NCBI RefSeq assembly: GCF_000348925.1
Contig: NZ_AODQ01000020.1
Coordinates: 1-47,393, forward strand
DNA: 47,393 bases
Reading direction: 5' to 3'
Origin: Cesiribacter andamanensis AMV16
Lineage (GTDB): Bacteria > Bacteroidota > Bacteroidia > Cytophagales > Cyclobacteriaceae
The notes under the pieces: model-generated
The model's input: only the letters and a program-made list of their open reading frames with translations
Told to the model about the DNA's origin: nothing
The model's database searches: none
Shown here: one piece after another, positions 28,423 to 38,700 of the stretch
Layout: each line of letters starts with the position of its first letter
Numbering within the stretch: position 1 is the stretch's first letter
Made by a program: the position numbers and the translations under genes

Positions 28423-29618
28423 ATGATTTCAGTCGCCGAAGCTAAACACCTTTTACTGGCCAATACCCCTCCGCCCCAACCAGTACAACTCTCCCTGGCC
28501 GAGGCTGGGGGCTATGTGCTGGCCGAGGCCCTCTACTCCCCCATCGACATGCCTCCCTTTGCCCAATCGGCCATGGATGGCTATGCCCTTAACTTCGGGC
28601 AGCTGGAGGCCGATGCGGTGCTGCGAGTGCGGCATAGCGTACAGGCGGGCGCTGCCGAGCTGCCCCGGCTGGCGGCCGGAGAGGCCATCCGCATCTTTAC
28701 CGGGGCGCCTGTACCTCCCGGGGCCGATACGGTGGTGATGCAGGAAAAAGTGGAACTGGTGGAGGGGGGCATTCGCCTGCTGGATCCGGAGCTGAAGGCG
28801 GGCGCCAACGTACGCTCCCCTGCCTCCCAGACCCAAAAGGGAGCCCTGGCCGCCCCGGCCGGCACCCGCCTGAACCCGGGCAGCATTGGCTTTCTGGCCG
28901 GTCTAGGCCTTTCTGAGGCATCTGTTTTTGCCGCTCCAGCAACCGGCTTGCTGATTACCGGCAAAGAACTGGTGGCGCCCGGCACTCCCCTGCAGATGGG
29001 GCAGGTCTATGAAAGCAATTCGGCCAGCCTGCGGGCAGTCCTGGCCGAAGGGGGCATCACCCCGGTACTGCTTCGCCAGGTAGAAGACGAAGCCGAAGCC
29101 ACCTATGCTGCCATTCAGGAGGGGCTGGCCGGCTGCCGGCTGCTGCTCATTACCGGGGGCATTTCGGTGGGGGATTATGATTTTGTGTATGCCGCTCTGC
29201 AGCAGGCAGGGGTAGAAACGCTTTTCTACAAAGTAAAACAGCGACCCGGCAAACCCCTTTACTGCGGCCGCAAAGGCGATACGCTGGTCTTTGGCCTGCC
29301 CGGTAATCCGGCCTCCGTCCTCAGCTGTTTTTATCAGTATGTGGTACCCGCCATTCGGCAGATGAAGGGGCTGGCCGCCGAAGCCACACCCCCCTTCTTT
29401 AAAACCCTACGCGAGGACTTCACCAAAAGCGGGGACTTACCTTCTTTCTGAGGGCAAAATGGACCGGAGAGGAGGTGGCGATTCTGCCTGCACAGGAATC
29501 CTATAAAATGAATGCCTATCTGGATAGCAACTGCCTGGTTGAGCTGGAAGAAGACGCAACCCACATCCAGAGGGGTACCTTAGTGCGGGTGTACCCCCTC
29601 AACCAATTGTGGGCATGA
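28423..29618 (+). pseudogene. moeA: Molybdopterin molybdenumtransferase MoeA, one frameshift near the C-terminus
   Basis: The frame from 28423 gives MoeA through FTKSGDLP and then hits a stop at 29451. The missing C-terminal domain (LRAKWTGEEVAILPAQES...) continues in another frame to the stop at 29618. Adding one A near 29436-29440 restores FTKSGDLTFFLRAKWTG and a normal length of about 398 residues. Intact family motifs are SPIDMPPFAQSAMDGYA, IFTGAPVPPGADTVVMQEKV and, for MPT-AMP binding, LITGGISVGDYDF and FGLPGNPASVLSCFYQY. It would insert molybdate into adenylylated molybdopterin. It lies 15 bp after moaA. If the shift is real, the truncated protein lacks only domain IV. Confidence 0.88.
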
Positions 29619-29658
29619 GGCCGGTGCTGGTATCTACCCCCCTGTTTTCATCTCCGCT

Positions 29659-30405
29659 ATGAGTGCGCTATCGCCGGAATTGGAGCTGCTTTTTTACGGG
29701 CTGCTCTTTGTGGTTGCCTTTCTCTACGCCGCCGTGGGGCATGGAGGCGCCAGCGGCTACCTGGCCCTGATGGCGCTCTTTAGCCTCAGTCCGGAGGTGA
29801 TGCGCCCCTCGGCCCTGCTGCTGAATATTTTTGTATCGCTTATTGCCTTTTTGCAGTACTACCGCTGGGTGGTGTTCCGCTGGCGGCTGTTATGGGCCCT
29901 GGCAGCGCTGGCCATACCTGCTGCCTTTCTGGGGGGGCTCATCTCGCTTGATGCTGGTTTGTACAAGCAATTACTGGGCCTGTTTCTGCTCTTTCCCATC
30001 ATTCGTTTTGCCGGTTTTATGCCTAAGGAAGCTGCGGAAAAGAAAGAGGTTTCTCTTCCGCTGGCACTGCTTCTGGGGGCGGGCATAGGGTTTTTCTCAG
30101 GTCTGATCGGTATTGGCGGGGGCATTATCCTCTCGCCCCTGCTCCTGCTGCTGGCCTGGGCCGGCATGAAAGAAACGGCCGCCATTAGCGCGCTCTTCAT
30201 TACCTTAAATTCCATAGCAGGCCTGCTGGGAAATGCTGCCGGCGGACTCCAGTTTAGCCCCGAGATTCTTTATTTTGTAGCCATTGCCGTGGCTGGCGGT
30301 GCCTTGGGTGCTTACCTGGGCGCCCGCTATTTCAGCGGGCTGCTGCTGAAACGCATGCTGGCCCTGGTGCTGATCATTGCCTGTGCAAAACTCTTACTGA
30401 CATGA
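29659..30405 (+). CDS. TauE/SafE (TSUP) family permease within the Moco operon
   Basis: A 248-residue membrane protein with about eight hydrophobic helices and two Gly-rich repeats that mark the TSUP family: YAAVGHGGASGYLALMALF near residue 25 and GLIGIGGGIILSPLLLLLAW near residue 153. Family members export sulfite, sulfoacetate or other organosulfur anions. It starts 40 bp after moeA, and its last codons overlap the mobA start (ATGA), so it is translationally linked to cofactor genes. The substrate is unknown; sulfite is a family-based guess, and transport of a molybdenum-pathway anion is only inference. Confidence 0.88.
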   Translation: MSALSPELELLFYGLLFVVAFLYAAVGHGGASGYLALMALFSLSPEVMRPSALLLNIFVSLIAFLQYYRWVVFRWRLLWALAALAIPAAFLGGLISLDAGLYKQLLGLFLLFPIIRFAGFMPKEAAEKKEVSLPLALLLGAGIGFFSGLIGIGGGIILSPLLLLLAWAGMKETAAISALFITLNSIAGLLGNAAGGLQFSPEILYFVAIAVAGGALGAYLGARYFSGLLLKRMLALVLIIACAKLLLT

Positions 30406-30993
30406 GCAATAAGCAAACCATAACGGGGATCGTGCTGGCCGGGTGCAAAAGCTCCCGCATGGGCCAGGACAAGGGGCTGATGCTGCTGCAGGGCAAAGCC
30501 ATGGTGCTGCCTGTGATCGAGCAGTTGCAGCCGCAGGTAGCCGAGGTGCTGCTGGTGGCCAATGCGCCTGCCTACCGGCAGTACGGCTTTCGGGTGGTGC
30601 CGGATCTGGTGGCAGAAGCCGGGCCCATGGGCGGCATTTATACCGGCTTAACAGCCTCTGCCAGCGAGTATAATGTGGTTCTGAGCTGCGACATGCCCTT
30701 TATCACGGCCGAAGCCCTAGGGAAGCTGATCGGGCAGGCACGGCAGACGCAGACATCTGTGTGGCCAGCCTACAGGGGCACCTGCAGCCCCTTTTTGGCC
30801 TGTACGGAAAAACTGCCTGCCCCCGCTGGAAATGAGCCTCAGGCGCGGGGAATTTAAGCTGCAAGCCCTGATCCGGCAGTCCGCCCATCAGCTTGTGCCA
30901 CTGGATGCCCTGGCCAAAGAACAGCCCCGGCTGTTTGCGTACCTTAATACGCCGGAGGAGTTTGAAAAAGCAACAGGGGCAGGGAACGATTAA
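30402..30993 (+). pseudogene. mobA: Molybdenum cofactor guanylyltransferase MobA, two frameshifts
   Basis: The frame from 30402 reads MSNKQTITGIVLAGCKSSRM and GQDKGLMLLQGK, the MobA nucleotide-binding loop, then PMGGIYTGL and SCDMPFI with the metal-binding Asp. It then loses its family match. DICVASLQGHLQPLFGLYGK follows in a second frame and LPPLEMSLRRGEFKLQALI in a third, to the stop at 30993. One base is missing between about 30735 and 30750, and one C in the C5 run near 30822-30830. Restored, the protein is about 198 residues, the normal length. The first motif is LAGC rather than the usual LAGG. MobA adds GMP to Mo-molybdopterin. Its start overlaps the TSUP stop by four bases. Confidence 0.85.
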
Positions 30994-31048
30994 CAGGCTG
31001 TCTATGTGTTTTTAAGGCAGCAGATCTACATCTTTACAGAAATCAGGT

Positions 31049-31282
31049 ATGGAAGTAAACATACTGGCCTTTGGCAGAATTGCCGAGCTTACGGCTGCCC
31101 GGGAATGGAAAATGCAGGGGGTGCGCAGTACTGAGGAGGTACGGCAGCAGCTGGAGGCCACCTACCCGGCCCTGCAGGGCATGCGCTATGCCCTTGCCCT
31201 CAATAAAAAGATCATAACAGCCGACACCCCCCTGAGCGAGGGGGCTGAACTGGCCCTGCTCCCGCCTTTTTCCGGGGGGTGA
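31049..31282 (+). CDS. moaD: Molybdopterin synthase sulfur carrier subunit MoaD
   Basis: A 77-residue ubiquitin-like protein. It starts with MEVNILAFGRIAELT and ends LLPPFSGG, with the C-terminal Gly-Gly that is thiocarboxylated. It delivers sulfur to cyclic pyranopterin in complex with MoaE, whose gene follows 25 bp later. It is separated from the mobA stop by 55 bp. Confidence 0.93.
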   Translation: MEVNILAFGRIAELTAAREWKMQGVRSTEEVRQQLEATYPALQGMRYALALNKKIITADTPLSEGAELALLPPFSGG

Positions 31283-31307
31283 TCGGTAATTTACTTTTTC
31301 ACTTGAC

Positions 31308-31751
31308 ATGAAAGAAACCCAAAAAAGAAACTCCTTTATCGAAGGCCCAATCTCTCCGGTCTTTATCGCAGATTCCATCAGCAAGCATAGTGTGAAGAAA
31401 GAGATTGGCGCCCACAGTATTTTCCTGGGCCAGGTACGCAATGACCTGCTGGAGGGAAAAGAAGTGAAGGCCATTGACTATACCGCCTATACCGACATGG
31501 CCGAAGAGAGCCTGCACAGCATCCGGGAGTGGGCCTTTGGCCAGTATAACTTAACCTGTATGCACATCTACCACAGCCTGGGCCGTGTAGAAGCCGGCGA
31601 GATCTGCCTCTTTGTCTTCACCTCTTCCAAACATCGCAAAGATGCCCAGGATGCCTGCAGTGCCATTGTAGAGCGCATCAAAAAGGAAGTACCCGTCTGG
31701 GGCAAAGAAGTATTTGAAGACAACAGCTACAGCTGGAAGGTAAACAGCTGA
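31308..31751 (+). CDS. moaE: Molybdopterin synthase catalytic subunit MoaE
   Basis: A 147-residue catalytic subunit that converts cyclic pyranopterin monophosphate to molybdopterin with sulfur from MoaD. Canonical stretches are GAHSIFLGQVRNDL, AIDYTAYTDMAEES, YHSLGRVEAGEICLFVF and ERIKKEVPVWGKEVFED, the last with the catalytic Lys pair. The N-terminal residues KETQKRNSFIEGPIS are usual for Bacteroidota. It lies between moaD (25 bp) and moaCB (29 bp). Confidence 0.95.
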   Translation: MKETQKRNSFIEGPISPVFIADSISKHSVKKEIGAHSIFLGQVRNDLLEGKEVKAIDYTAYTDMAEESLHSIREWAFGQYNLTCMHIYHSLGRVEAGEICLFVFTSSKHRKDAQDACSAIVERIKKEVPVWGKEVFEDNSYSWKVNS

Positions 31752-31780
31752 TTTTTAACCCCATCCTCAGCCCCTACCCC

Positions 31781-32692
31781 ATGGTCAACATCACCCCTAA
31801 AACCAGCAGCCTGCGCCAGGCCATTGCCCAGGCCACCGTACGGGTTAGCAGCCAGCAAACCATTGATGCCCTTTTAAACAAGCAGGTGCCTAAGGGCGAT
31901 GTATTTGAAATGGCCAAAACAGCCGGCCTGTTTGCGGTAAAAAGAACCAGCGACACCATCCCCGACTGCCACCCCCTGCCCATAGAATATACCGCCGTAC
32001 GCTACCAGGTGCAGGAACTGGAGATTCTCATCGAAGTAGAAGTACACACCATTTACAAAACGGGTGTAGAAGTAGAAGCCATGCATGGGGCCTCAGTTGT
32101 GGCTCTTACCATATATGACATGCTAAAGCCTATCGACAAGGGCATTGAGATCCGTAACATCCGGCTGCAGGAGAAAAAAGGAGGAAAATCGGACTATACC
32201 GATCAGGTTAAGAAAGACCTGCAGGCCGGTGTTATTGTCTGTTCTGATACCATTGCTGCCGGAAAAAAAGAAGACCGGGCCGGCAAGGCCATTATCGAGA
32301 AACTGACCCAGCACGGGCTTACCCTGGCCGAATACAGCGTAATACCCGATGAGCTGCTGCTGATTCAGCAAAAGGTGAGCGAACTTTGTGCTGCCGGCTG
32401 CCAGCTGGTGCTTCTCACCGGGGGCACCGGCCTCTCGAAGCGGGATGTGACGCCGGAAGCCCTACGCCCGCTCCTGGACCGGGAAATTCCCGGTGTGGCA
32501 GAAGCCATTCGGTCCTACGGGCAGCTGCGCACCCCATATTCCATGCTCTCCCGTTCGGTAGCGGGGCTGATCGGCGATACGCTGGTACTGGCGCTGCCAG
32601 GTTCTACCCGGGGCGCTGCCGAATCCGTAGATGCCATTTTTCCGGCAGTGCTGCATATTTTCCGCATCATAGAAGGCGCCCGGCACCCCTAG
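31781..32692 (+). CDS. moaCB: Bifunctional MoaC-MoaB molybdenum cofactor protein
   Basis: A 303-residue fusion. Residues 1-145 are MoaC, cyclic pyranopterin monophosphate synthase, with KGDVFEMAKTAGLFAVKRTS, IPDCHPLPIEY and MHGASVVALTIYDMLKPIDK. Residues about 155-300 are a MoaB/MogA-type adenylyltransferase domain with GVIVCSDTIAAGKKEDRAGK, LVLLTGGTGLSKRDVTPEAL and LALPGSTRGAAES. The fusion is common in Bacteroidota and covers an early step of the pathway and molybdopterin adenylation. It is the last gene of the run and is followed by a terminator. Confidence 0.95.
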   Translation: MVNITPKTSSLRQAIAQATVRVSSQQTIDALLNKQVPKGDVFEMAKTAGLFAVKRTSDTIPDCHPLPIEYTAVRYQVQELEILIEVEVHTIYKTGVEVEAMHGASVVALTIYDMLKPIDKGIEIRNIRLQEKKGGKSDYTDQVKKDLQAGVIVCSDTIAAGKKEDRAGKAIIEKLTQHGLTLAEYSVIPDELLLIQQKVSELCAAGCQLVLLTGGTGLSKRDVTPEALRPLLDREIPGVAEAIRSYGQLRTPYSMLSRSVAGLIGDTLVLALPGSTRGAAESVDAIFPAVLHIFRIIEGARHP

Positions 32693-32715
32693 AGCTGCCC
32701 ATGGATACCCCTCTC

Positions 32716-32750
32716 ATAAAAAAGACCCTGCCAGGAGACGGGGTCTTTTA
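32716..32750. terminator. Bidirectional terminator after the Moco operon
   Basis: The arms aaaagaccc (32720-32728) and gggtctttt (32741-32749) are perfect over 9 bp, with A-rich and T-rich flanks. It separates moaCB (plus) from the giant thrombospondin-type-3 gene (minus). Confidence 0.85.
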
Positions 32751-32771
32751 TGCTTTCTTTCTTGCCAGATG

Positions 32772-35700
32772 CTATTGCAGCAGCACAAAGCGCTGGCTTT
32801 GTCTGCCTGTATTGGTACTAATTTCCAGCACATATACCCCATTGATCAGCTCACTATGCAGGGGAATTTCCAGCTGGCTGGCGGGACTGCTCAGGTACAG
32901 CTCAGCCTGCTGCACCACTTGCCCCTGCAGGTTGCGAATTCTGTAGTGAACAGATCCTGCCTGAGGAACTCCCAGCAGTGCCTTCAGCTGCAGACTACGC
33001 ACCGGGTTGGGCGACACCTGTAATATATCGGCAGTATTCCCTGTCCAGGCCACCCGCACAATAGCGGAATATTTATAGGTACCATCATAATCCACCTGTT
33101 TGAGGCGGTAATAGTACACACCCTGCGCCAGCCCTTTATCCAGGTAGGTGTAGTGCTGCAGGTTGTTGGTGGTGCCTGCCCCAGGCTGGTAGCCAATTTG
33201 CTGAAACGCCCGCCCATCCGCTGAACGCTCAACCTCAAAGCCAGCATTATTCTTCTCCTGGGCGGTGCGCCACTGCAGCAGCACCCCTTCAGGGCTTGTG
33301 GTGGCGCCAAAATGCAGCATCTCTACCGGCAGGGTAATGATTACACTGATCTGGCGATAGTCGGCTATGCCATCGCGGTTGCGATCGGGCAGGTTGGTAG
33401 CTTTGCCGCTTATGAGTACATCAAAGAGGTCTACCAGGCCGTTGCGGTTGGTATCGCGGTAGTAGGCGCCTGCAGTGGGATCAAGGAAGTTAGGGATGCC
33501 ATCGTTGTCATCGTCTTCCATCCAGTTGGGGATGCCATCGCCGTCGGCATCGGCGCGGGTGTAAATGCCCGGATTTCCATTAACGGTCTCCCACAGCAGC
33601 GCACGCGCCAGCAGGTCGTTGAGGGCATCGCCATTGGTATCATCGTCAAAGGCTTCTACCCAATCGGGCTGAGGATCGTTATCGGAGTTCCAGTCCAGCA
33701 GATCCCGCACTTGATCAGCGTCAGTGTCAGGACGGGTAAAGGCGCTGCCGCCGGCCTGCGGATCTACCGGATTGGCCAGGCCATCGCGGTTAGAATCATA
33801 GTTGCGGATAAAGGCCAGCGTAAAGGTGCCATTTTGGGTCATATTGGCCGGAAAGCGGCCGCCATAGGCCTCAACTGCATCGGGAATACCATCGTTATCG
33901 CTATCCAGATCAAAGTGATTCGGGATGCCATCCCCATCGGCATCAAAACGGTCATCAATGCCATCCCGGTTCAGGTCTGCAAAACCGGGAAACTGCGCAT
34001 CTCTGAAATTGGGCACTCCATCGCCATCGTGGTCGCCACTGGCATCCAGGCCGTTGTTCTCCAACAGGTCGGGAATGCCATCGTTGTCATCATCCAGGTC
34101 CAGAAGATCGGACACCCCATCATTATCATAATCGGCCAGGCAGAGATCGTACTGGTAGCTTACCGCATCGATGTACACCGGGCTGTTGGCCGGCACCACA
34201 ATGCGCAGGTAACGCACACCTGCCGCCTGTGCGACTGTGTAGGTAACCGAAGCAAAGGCTGTGCTCTGGCTGGAGGTATAGGTTGCCGGATTGCTAAAGG
34301 CAGTGGCCACCGAGCCCCCGCTGACCACCATACGGTGGCCCGATGGCGCATACCAGCGTATGGTGATGAGCCGGTTAAGGGGCACCAGATCGGTGAGGTC
34401 CAGCACCAGCACATCTGCGGTATTATCCAGAATGGCAGCATTGCTGATGGTGCCGCCGGAAATGGTGCCGTCGGCCGAGCCTACGGCCCGCTGCGGGTGT
34501 TGCACCTCGGAAGAAAACTGAAGATCATCGGCATTGCCGCTGAAGGGCGCTGTGATAAAGCCCAGCCCACAGCTGCCTACCCTGTTTTCGAGATAATCGC
34601 GCACCCCATTGGCCGGAGCAATGTCCAGCGGCTCGTCAATGGTAGGGATGCCGTCGTTGTCATCATCATTATCACGGTAATCGGGGCGGCCATCGCTGTC
34701 GCTGTCCTGCCGCACGGGGGCCAGGCCGCCGGTGGAAGTATCAAAGGCATTGTCCCAACCATCGCCATCCGAATCCAGCCCTGTAGGCAGGCGATCGGCC
34801 CGGCCATCACGGTTGGCATCATTGCCCTCTATCAGGTCGGAGATACCATCATTGTCGCTATCCAGATCCAGATAATCGGGAATGCCATCGCCATCGGAAT
34901 CTACGCCACGCGCTACCAGCACGCCGGCAGTGGTACGGGCTTCAATGCTGTCCGGTATGCCATCGCCATCCGAATCCTGATCATAGGCATTGGGCAGGCC
35001 ATCGCCATCGGCATCGGCCAGCGGCAGGGGGCCGTTATTGCGGGCCGGATCAACCGCATCGGCCAGGCCATTGCGGTTGGTATCCTGGGCAGCATCTACC
35101 CGGCCATCCCCATTGGCATCCTGCCCGCCGGCTTCAACCAGATCAAAGAGGCCATCGCCATCGCTGTCCAGGTCCAGGTAGTTGGGCTGGTCATCGCCAT
35201 CGGTGTTGCGGATGAGCAGGGGCGTACCTCCCAGGAGGCTCTCGAAGCGGTCGTCCAGGCCGTTACGGTTGGTATCGGTAAAGCCATCGATGCGGCCGTC
35301 TTTATTGCTGTCGGGGCCCCGGTTTTCCAGCAGATCGGGTATGCCATCGCCATCAGAATCCAGGTCGTAGGGGTTGCGCAGTCCATCGCCATCGGTATCG
35401 GGCGCCTGCAGGGGCTGGCCGTTGAGGCTGGTGGCCAGACCGTTTGCCGCAAAGGGACCTGCTATGCGCCCGTCGCCGTCAGGATCGGAGCCCCCGGCCT
35501 CTACCAGATCCGGCATCCCATCGTTGTCGCTGTCCAGGTCCAGAAAGTCGGGGATGCCGTCGCCATCGGTATCAAAACGGTCGTTGATGCCATCGCCATT
35601 GCTATCCACAAAGCCGGGAATATCGCGGTCGCGGTAGTTCTGAATGCCGTCACCGTCATGATCGGCGGTGGGGTTGTAACCCGTGCCACCATCTTCCTGC

Positions 35701-38700
35701 GCATTGGCAATACCATCGTTGTCGGCATCAATGTCCAGCAGGTCTACAACCCCATCGGCATCGGCATCGGCACGGTAGAGATAGTCGGGCGAGGGGCGGC
35801 CGCCCTGTACAAAATTAAAGCCTTCGGAGAGGGTGGGCAGGCCATCGCCATCATCGTCGGTATCCTGCCAGTCGGCCCAGCCATCCCCATCGGTATCCTG
35901 GAGCGGAGCATTGCTACCCAGGGCGTTGCCCCGGCCGGGGGCCAGAGTATCGTAGGCATTGTCCAGACCATCGCGGTCGGTATCCTGGCCCGAGGGGGTG
36001 CGGTCGGCTATGCCATCTTTATTGAAATCAAAGCCTTCAATGGCATCGGCTATGCCATCTCCATCGCTGTCCGGATCCAGGTAATCGGGCAGGGCATCGC
36101 CATCGGTATTTACCGGCACCAGCGCCTGGCCGCCGGTGGCAGCTTCATAGGCATCATCTAGGCCGTTGCGGTTTGTATCGGCATAGCGGGGCAGCCGGTG
36201 GTTGGCAGAACGCTGGGCCTCCCGGTTATCGGGTATGCCATCGCCATCGGAGTCAATATCCAGGTAGTTGCGCAGGCCATCGCCATCGGTATCGGGCAGG
36301 GGCAGCGGGCTGGAGAGCAGGGGGTCATGCAGGCCGTCCCTGTTGGTGTCTGTAAACGTATCCACTATTCCATCGCCATTGGTATCTACACCGCCGGCTT
36401 CTACCAGATCGGGAATGCCGTCGTTATCGCTGTCCAGGTCCAGGAAATCGGGAATACCGTCCAGATCCCGATCGAAGCGGTCGTTGATGCCATCGTTATT
36501 GCTATCTACAAAGCCGGGGAGCAGTGCGTTCATATAGTTCATGAAGCGGCTGCCGCCGGTAAAGCCTTTGGGATCGTATCCGGTGCCACCATCTTCCTGC
36601 AGATCGGGTATGCCGTCATTATCGGAATCGGCATCGGCTGTATCCATTACGCCATCCCGGTCCGAATCGCCATGGTAGAGGTAGTTGGGGTAAATGCCCC
36701 CGCCATTGGAGAAGTCGTCGTCCCAGCGGCCGTTGGCATTGGTATCTTCCAGGCGGCTGGGGGTGCCGTCGTTATCATCGTCGGCATCGCGCCAGTCGGG
36801 CTCGTCGGTGCCATCGGTATTTTGCAGGGCCACATTGCTGCCCAGGGCATTGCCCGAGCCGGGAGCGACAGAATCAAAGGCATTGTCCAGGCCATCGCCG
36901 TCTGTATCCTGACCGAACGGAGTGCGATCGGCCCGGCCATCGCGGTTGGCATCATTGCCTTCTATCAGGTCGGAGATGCCATCATTGTCGCTATCCGGGT
37001 CCAGGTAATCGGGCAGAGCATCGCCGTCGGTATTGACGGGCAGCAGGCCGGTTCCGCCACGGGCGGGGTCGTAGGCGTCATCCAGGCCATTGCTGTTGGC
37101 ATCCAGCCCCAGGGGAGTGCGGTAGGCGGCCGTGCTCTGGCCTTCCCGGTTATCGGGTATGCCATCGCCATCGGAGTCAATGTCGAGGTAGTTGGCCAGG
37201 CCATCGGCATCGGTATCGGGCAGGGGCAGCAGGCTGCCTTCCCGCCCATCATGCAGGCCGTTCTGGTTGGCATCGGTAAAGCCATCGACCCGTCCGTTGC
37301 GGTCGCTATCGGTGCCCCCGGCTTCAACCAGGTCGGAGAGGCCGTCGCCATCGGCGTCAAGATCCAGGAAATCCGGCAGGCCATCACGGTCGGTATCCGG
37401 ATTGCGCAGGGGGGTACCGCCTCGTTCGGCCTCTAGTGCATCGGCCAGGCCATTCAGGTTCACATCGGCCTGGGAGTCGATACGGCCATCGGCATTGGCA
37501 TCCAGTGACCGACCACCGGCTTCCACCACATCGGGGATGCCATCGTTATCACTGTCCAGATCATAGTGGTTGGGAATGCCATCCCCATCTGCATCAAAAT
37601 AATCATTGATGCCGTCGCCATTGCTATCCACAAAGCCCGGATAATCGGAATCCATAAAGTTGGGTATGCGGTCGCCGTCATCATCGGCGCCGGGGTCTTT
37701 GCCCCTGCCCTCTTCAATGTCGGGAATGCCATCGCCGTCAGAATCCAGATCGTCGAGCACAAAGCGCAGCACAGGGGTGGATATGTATTTGCAGGCGTTT
37801 TTGGCGGTGAATGAAAGCTGGTCGAAGGGGCGCAGCAGATAGCGGGGCAGGTTAAAGGACCAGTTGCCGCTGGTTACCGTGGTGGTGGCGTACACAGCAC
37901 CGTTAATACTTAGGCTAATGACCGTACCGTTGGCCTCGCTGCTGGTGCCGCTGATGAGGCGCTGGCTGTCAAACAGCTCGCCGCTTGCCACAGGGGCAGC
38001 GGTGGTGCCATTGATAAAGCAACCCGAACTGCCCAGGTTGCTCACAGGGGTTGGGTTCTGAAGGTTTACCAGGGCAATAAAGGCATCGTCCGGCACCGGG
38101 AAAAGAGCATCGGCTACCCCGGCAATGTCGGATACGTTGCCAAAGATGGAGCCAGGCTGGCTGGTGGTTGCGGCGGCCAGGCGTATGGTAGAGCTGTTGG
38201 TAAGACCCATGGCCGAAATGGGCACCCAGAAATCGTAAAAGACAGGCGCCTGGCCGGTACAGTTGCTAAAAAGGGCATAGGAGCGCTGGCTGTGGGTGCT
38301 GAGCGAATAGCGGGCTACTTCTACCCCGGTGGTGGCGCCATCTACATCATATACCACTACCCCATTGCTGCCGCCGCCGGTTACATAGGCAATTTCAAAT
38401 TCAAAGCCCGGGTTGCCGGGTTTGTTTCCGCCCGGGGCTATGTAGTTTGGGTCTGAGGTGCCAATGCGGCCGTCTACATCTACCAGTACACTAAAGCCAA
38501 AGGCACCGGTAGCGTTTTGGGCAATGCGCATGCGGTATTGCATAATGGGTACACCGCTCCAGCTGGTATAGTACACATAGCTGGCACTGGCGCCTACCGA
38601 TAAGCGGTCTACCACATCGGTATTGCCGCAACTACCGCCGGTGCGGGTATCGCCATTGGGCTCTACCAGCGAAAACTGCGGAATGGCCACATAGGGCACT

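Noticed and set aside
33312-36161. A 949-codon open frame on the plus strand, antisense to the thrombospondin type 3 gene
   Set aside because: Its sequence is a monotonous Ala/Ile/Val/Gly repeat created by the complement of Asp-Gly codons, and it has no domain. The minus-strand frame has a signal peptide, recognised repeats and a sorting domain.
36198-37436. A 412-codon open frame on the plus strand in the same region
   Set aside because: Same artefact of the repetitive minus-strand gene.
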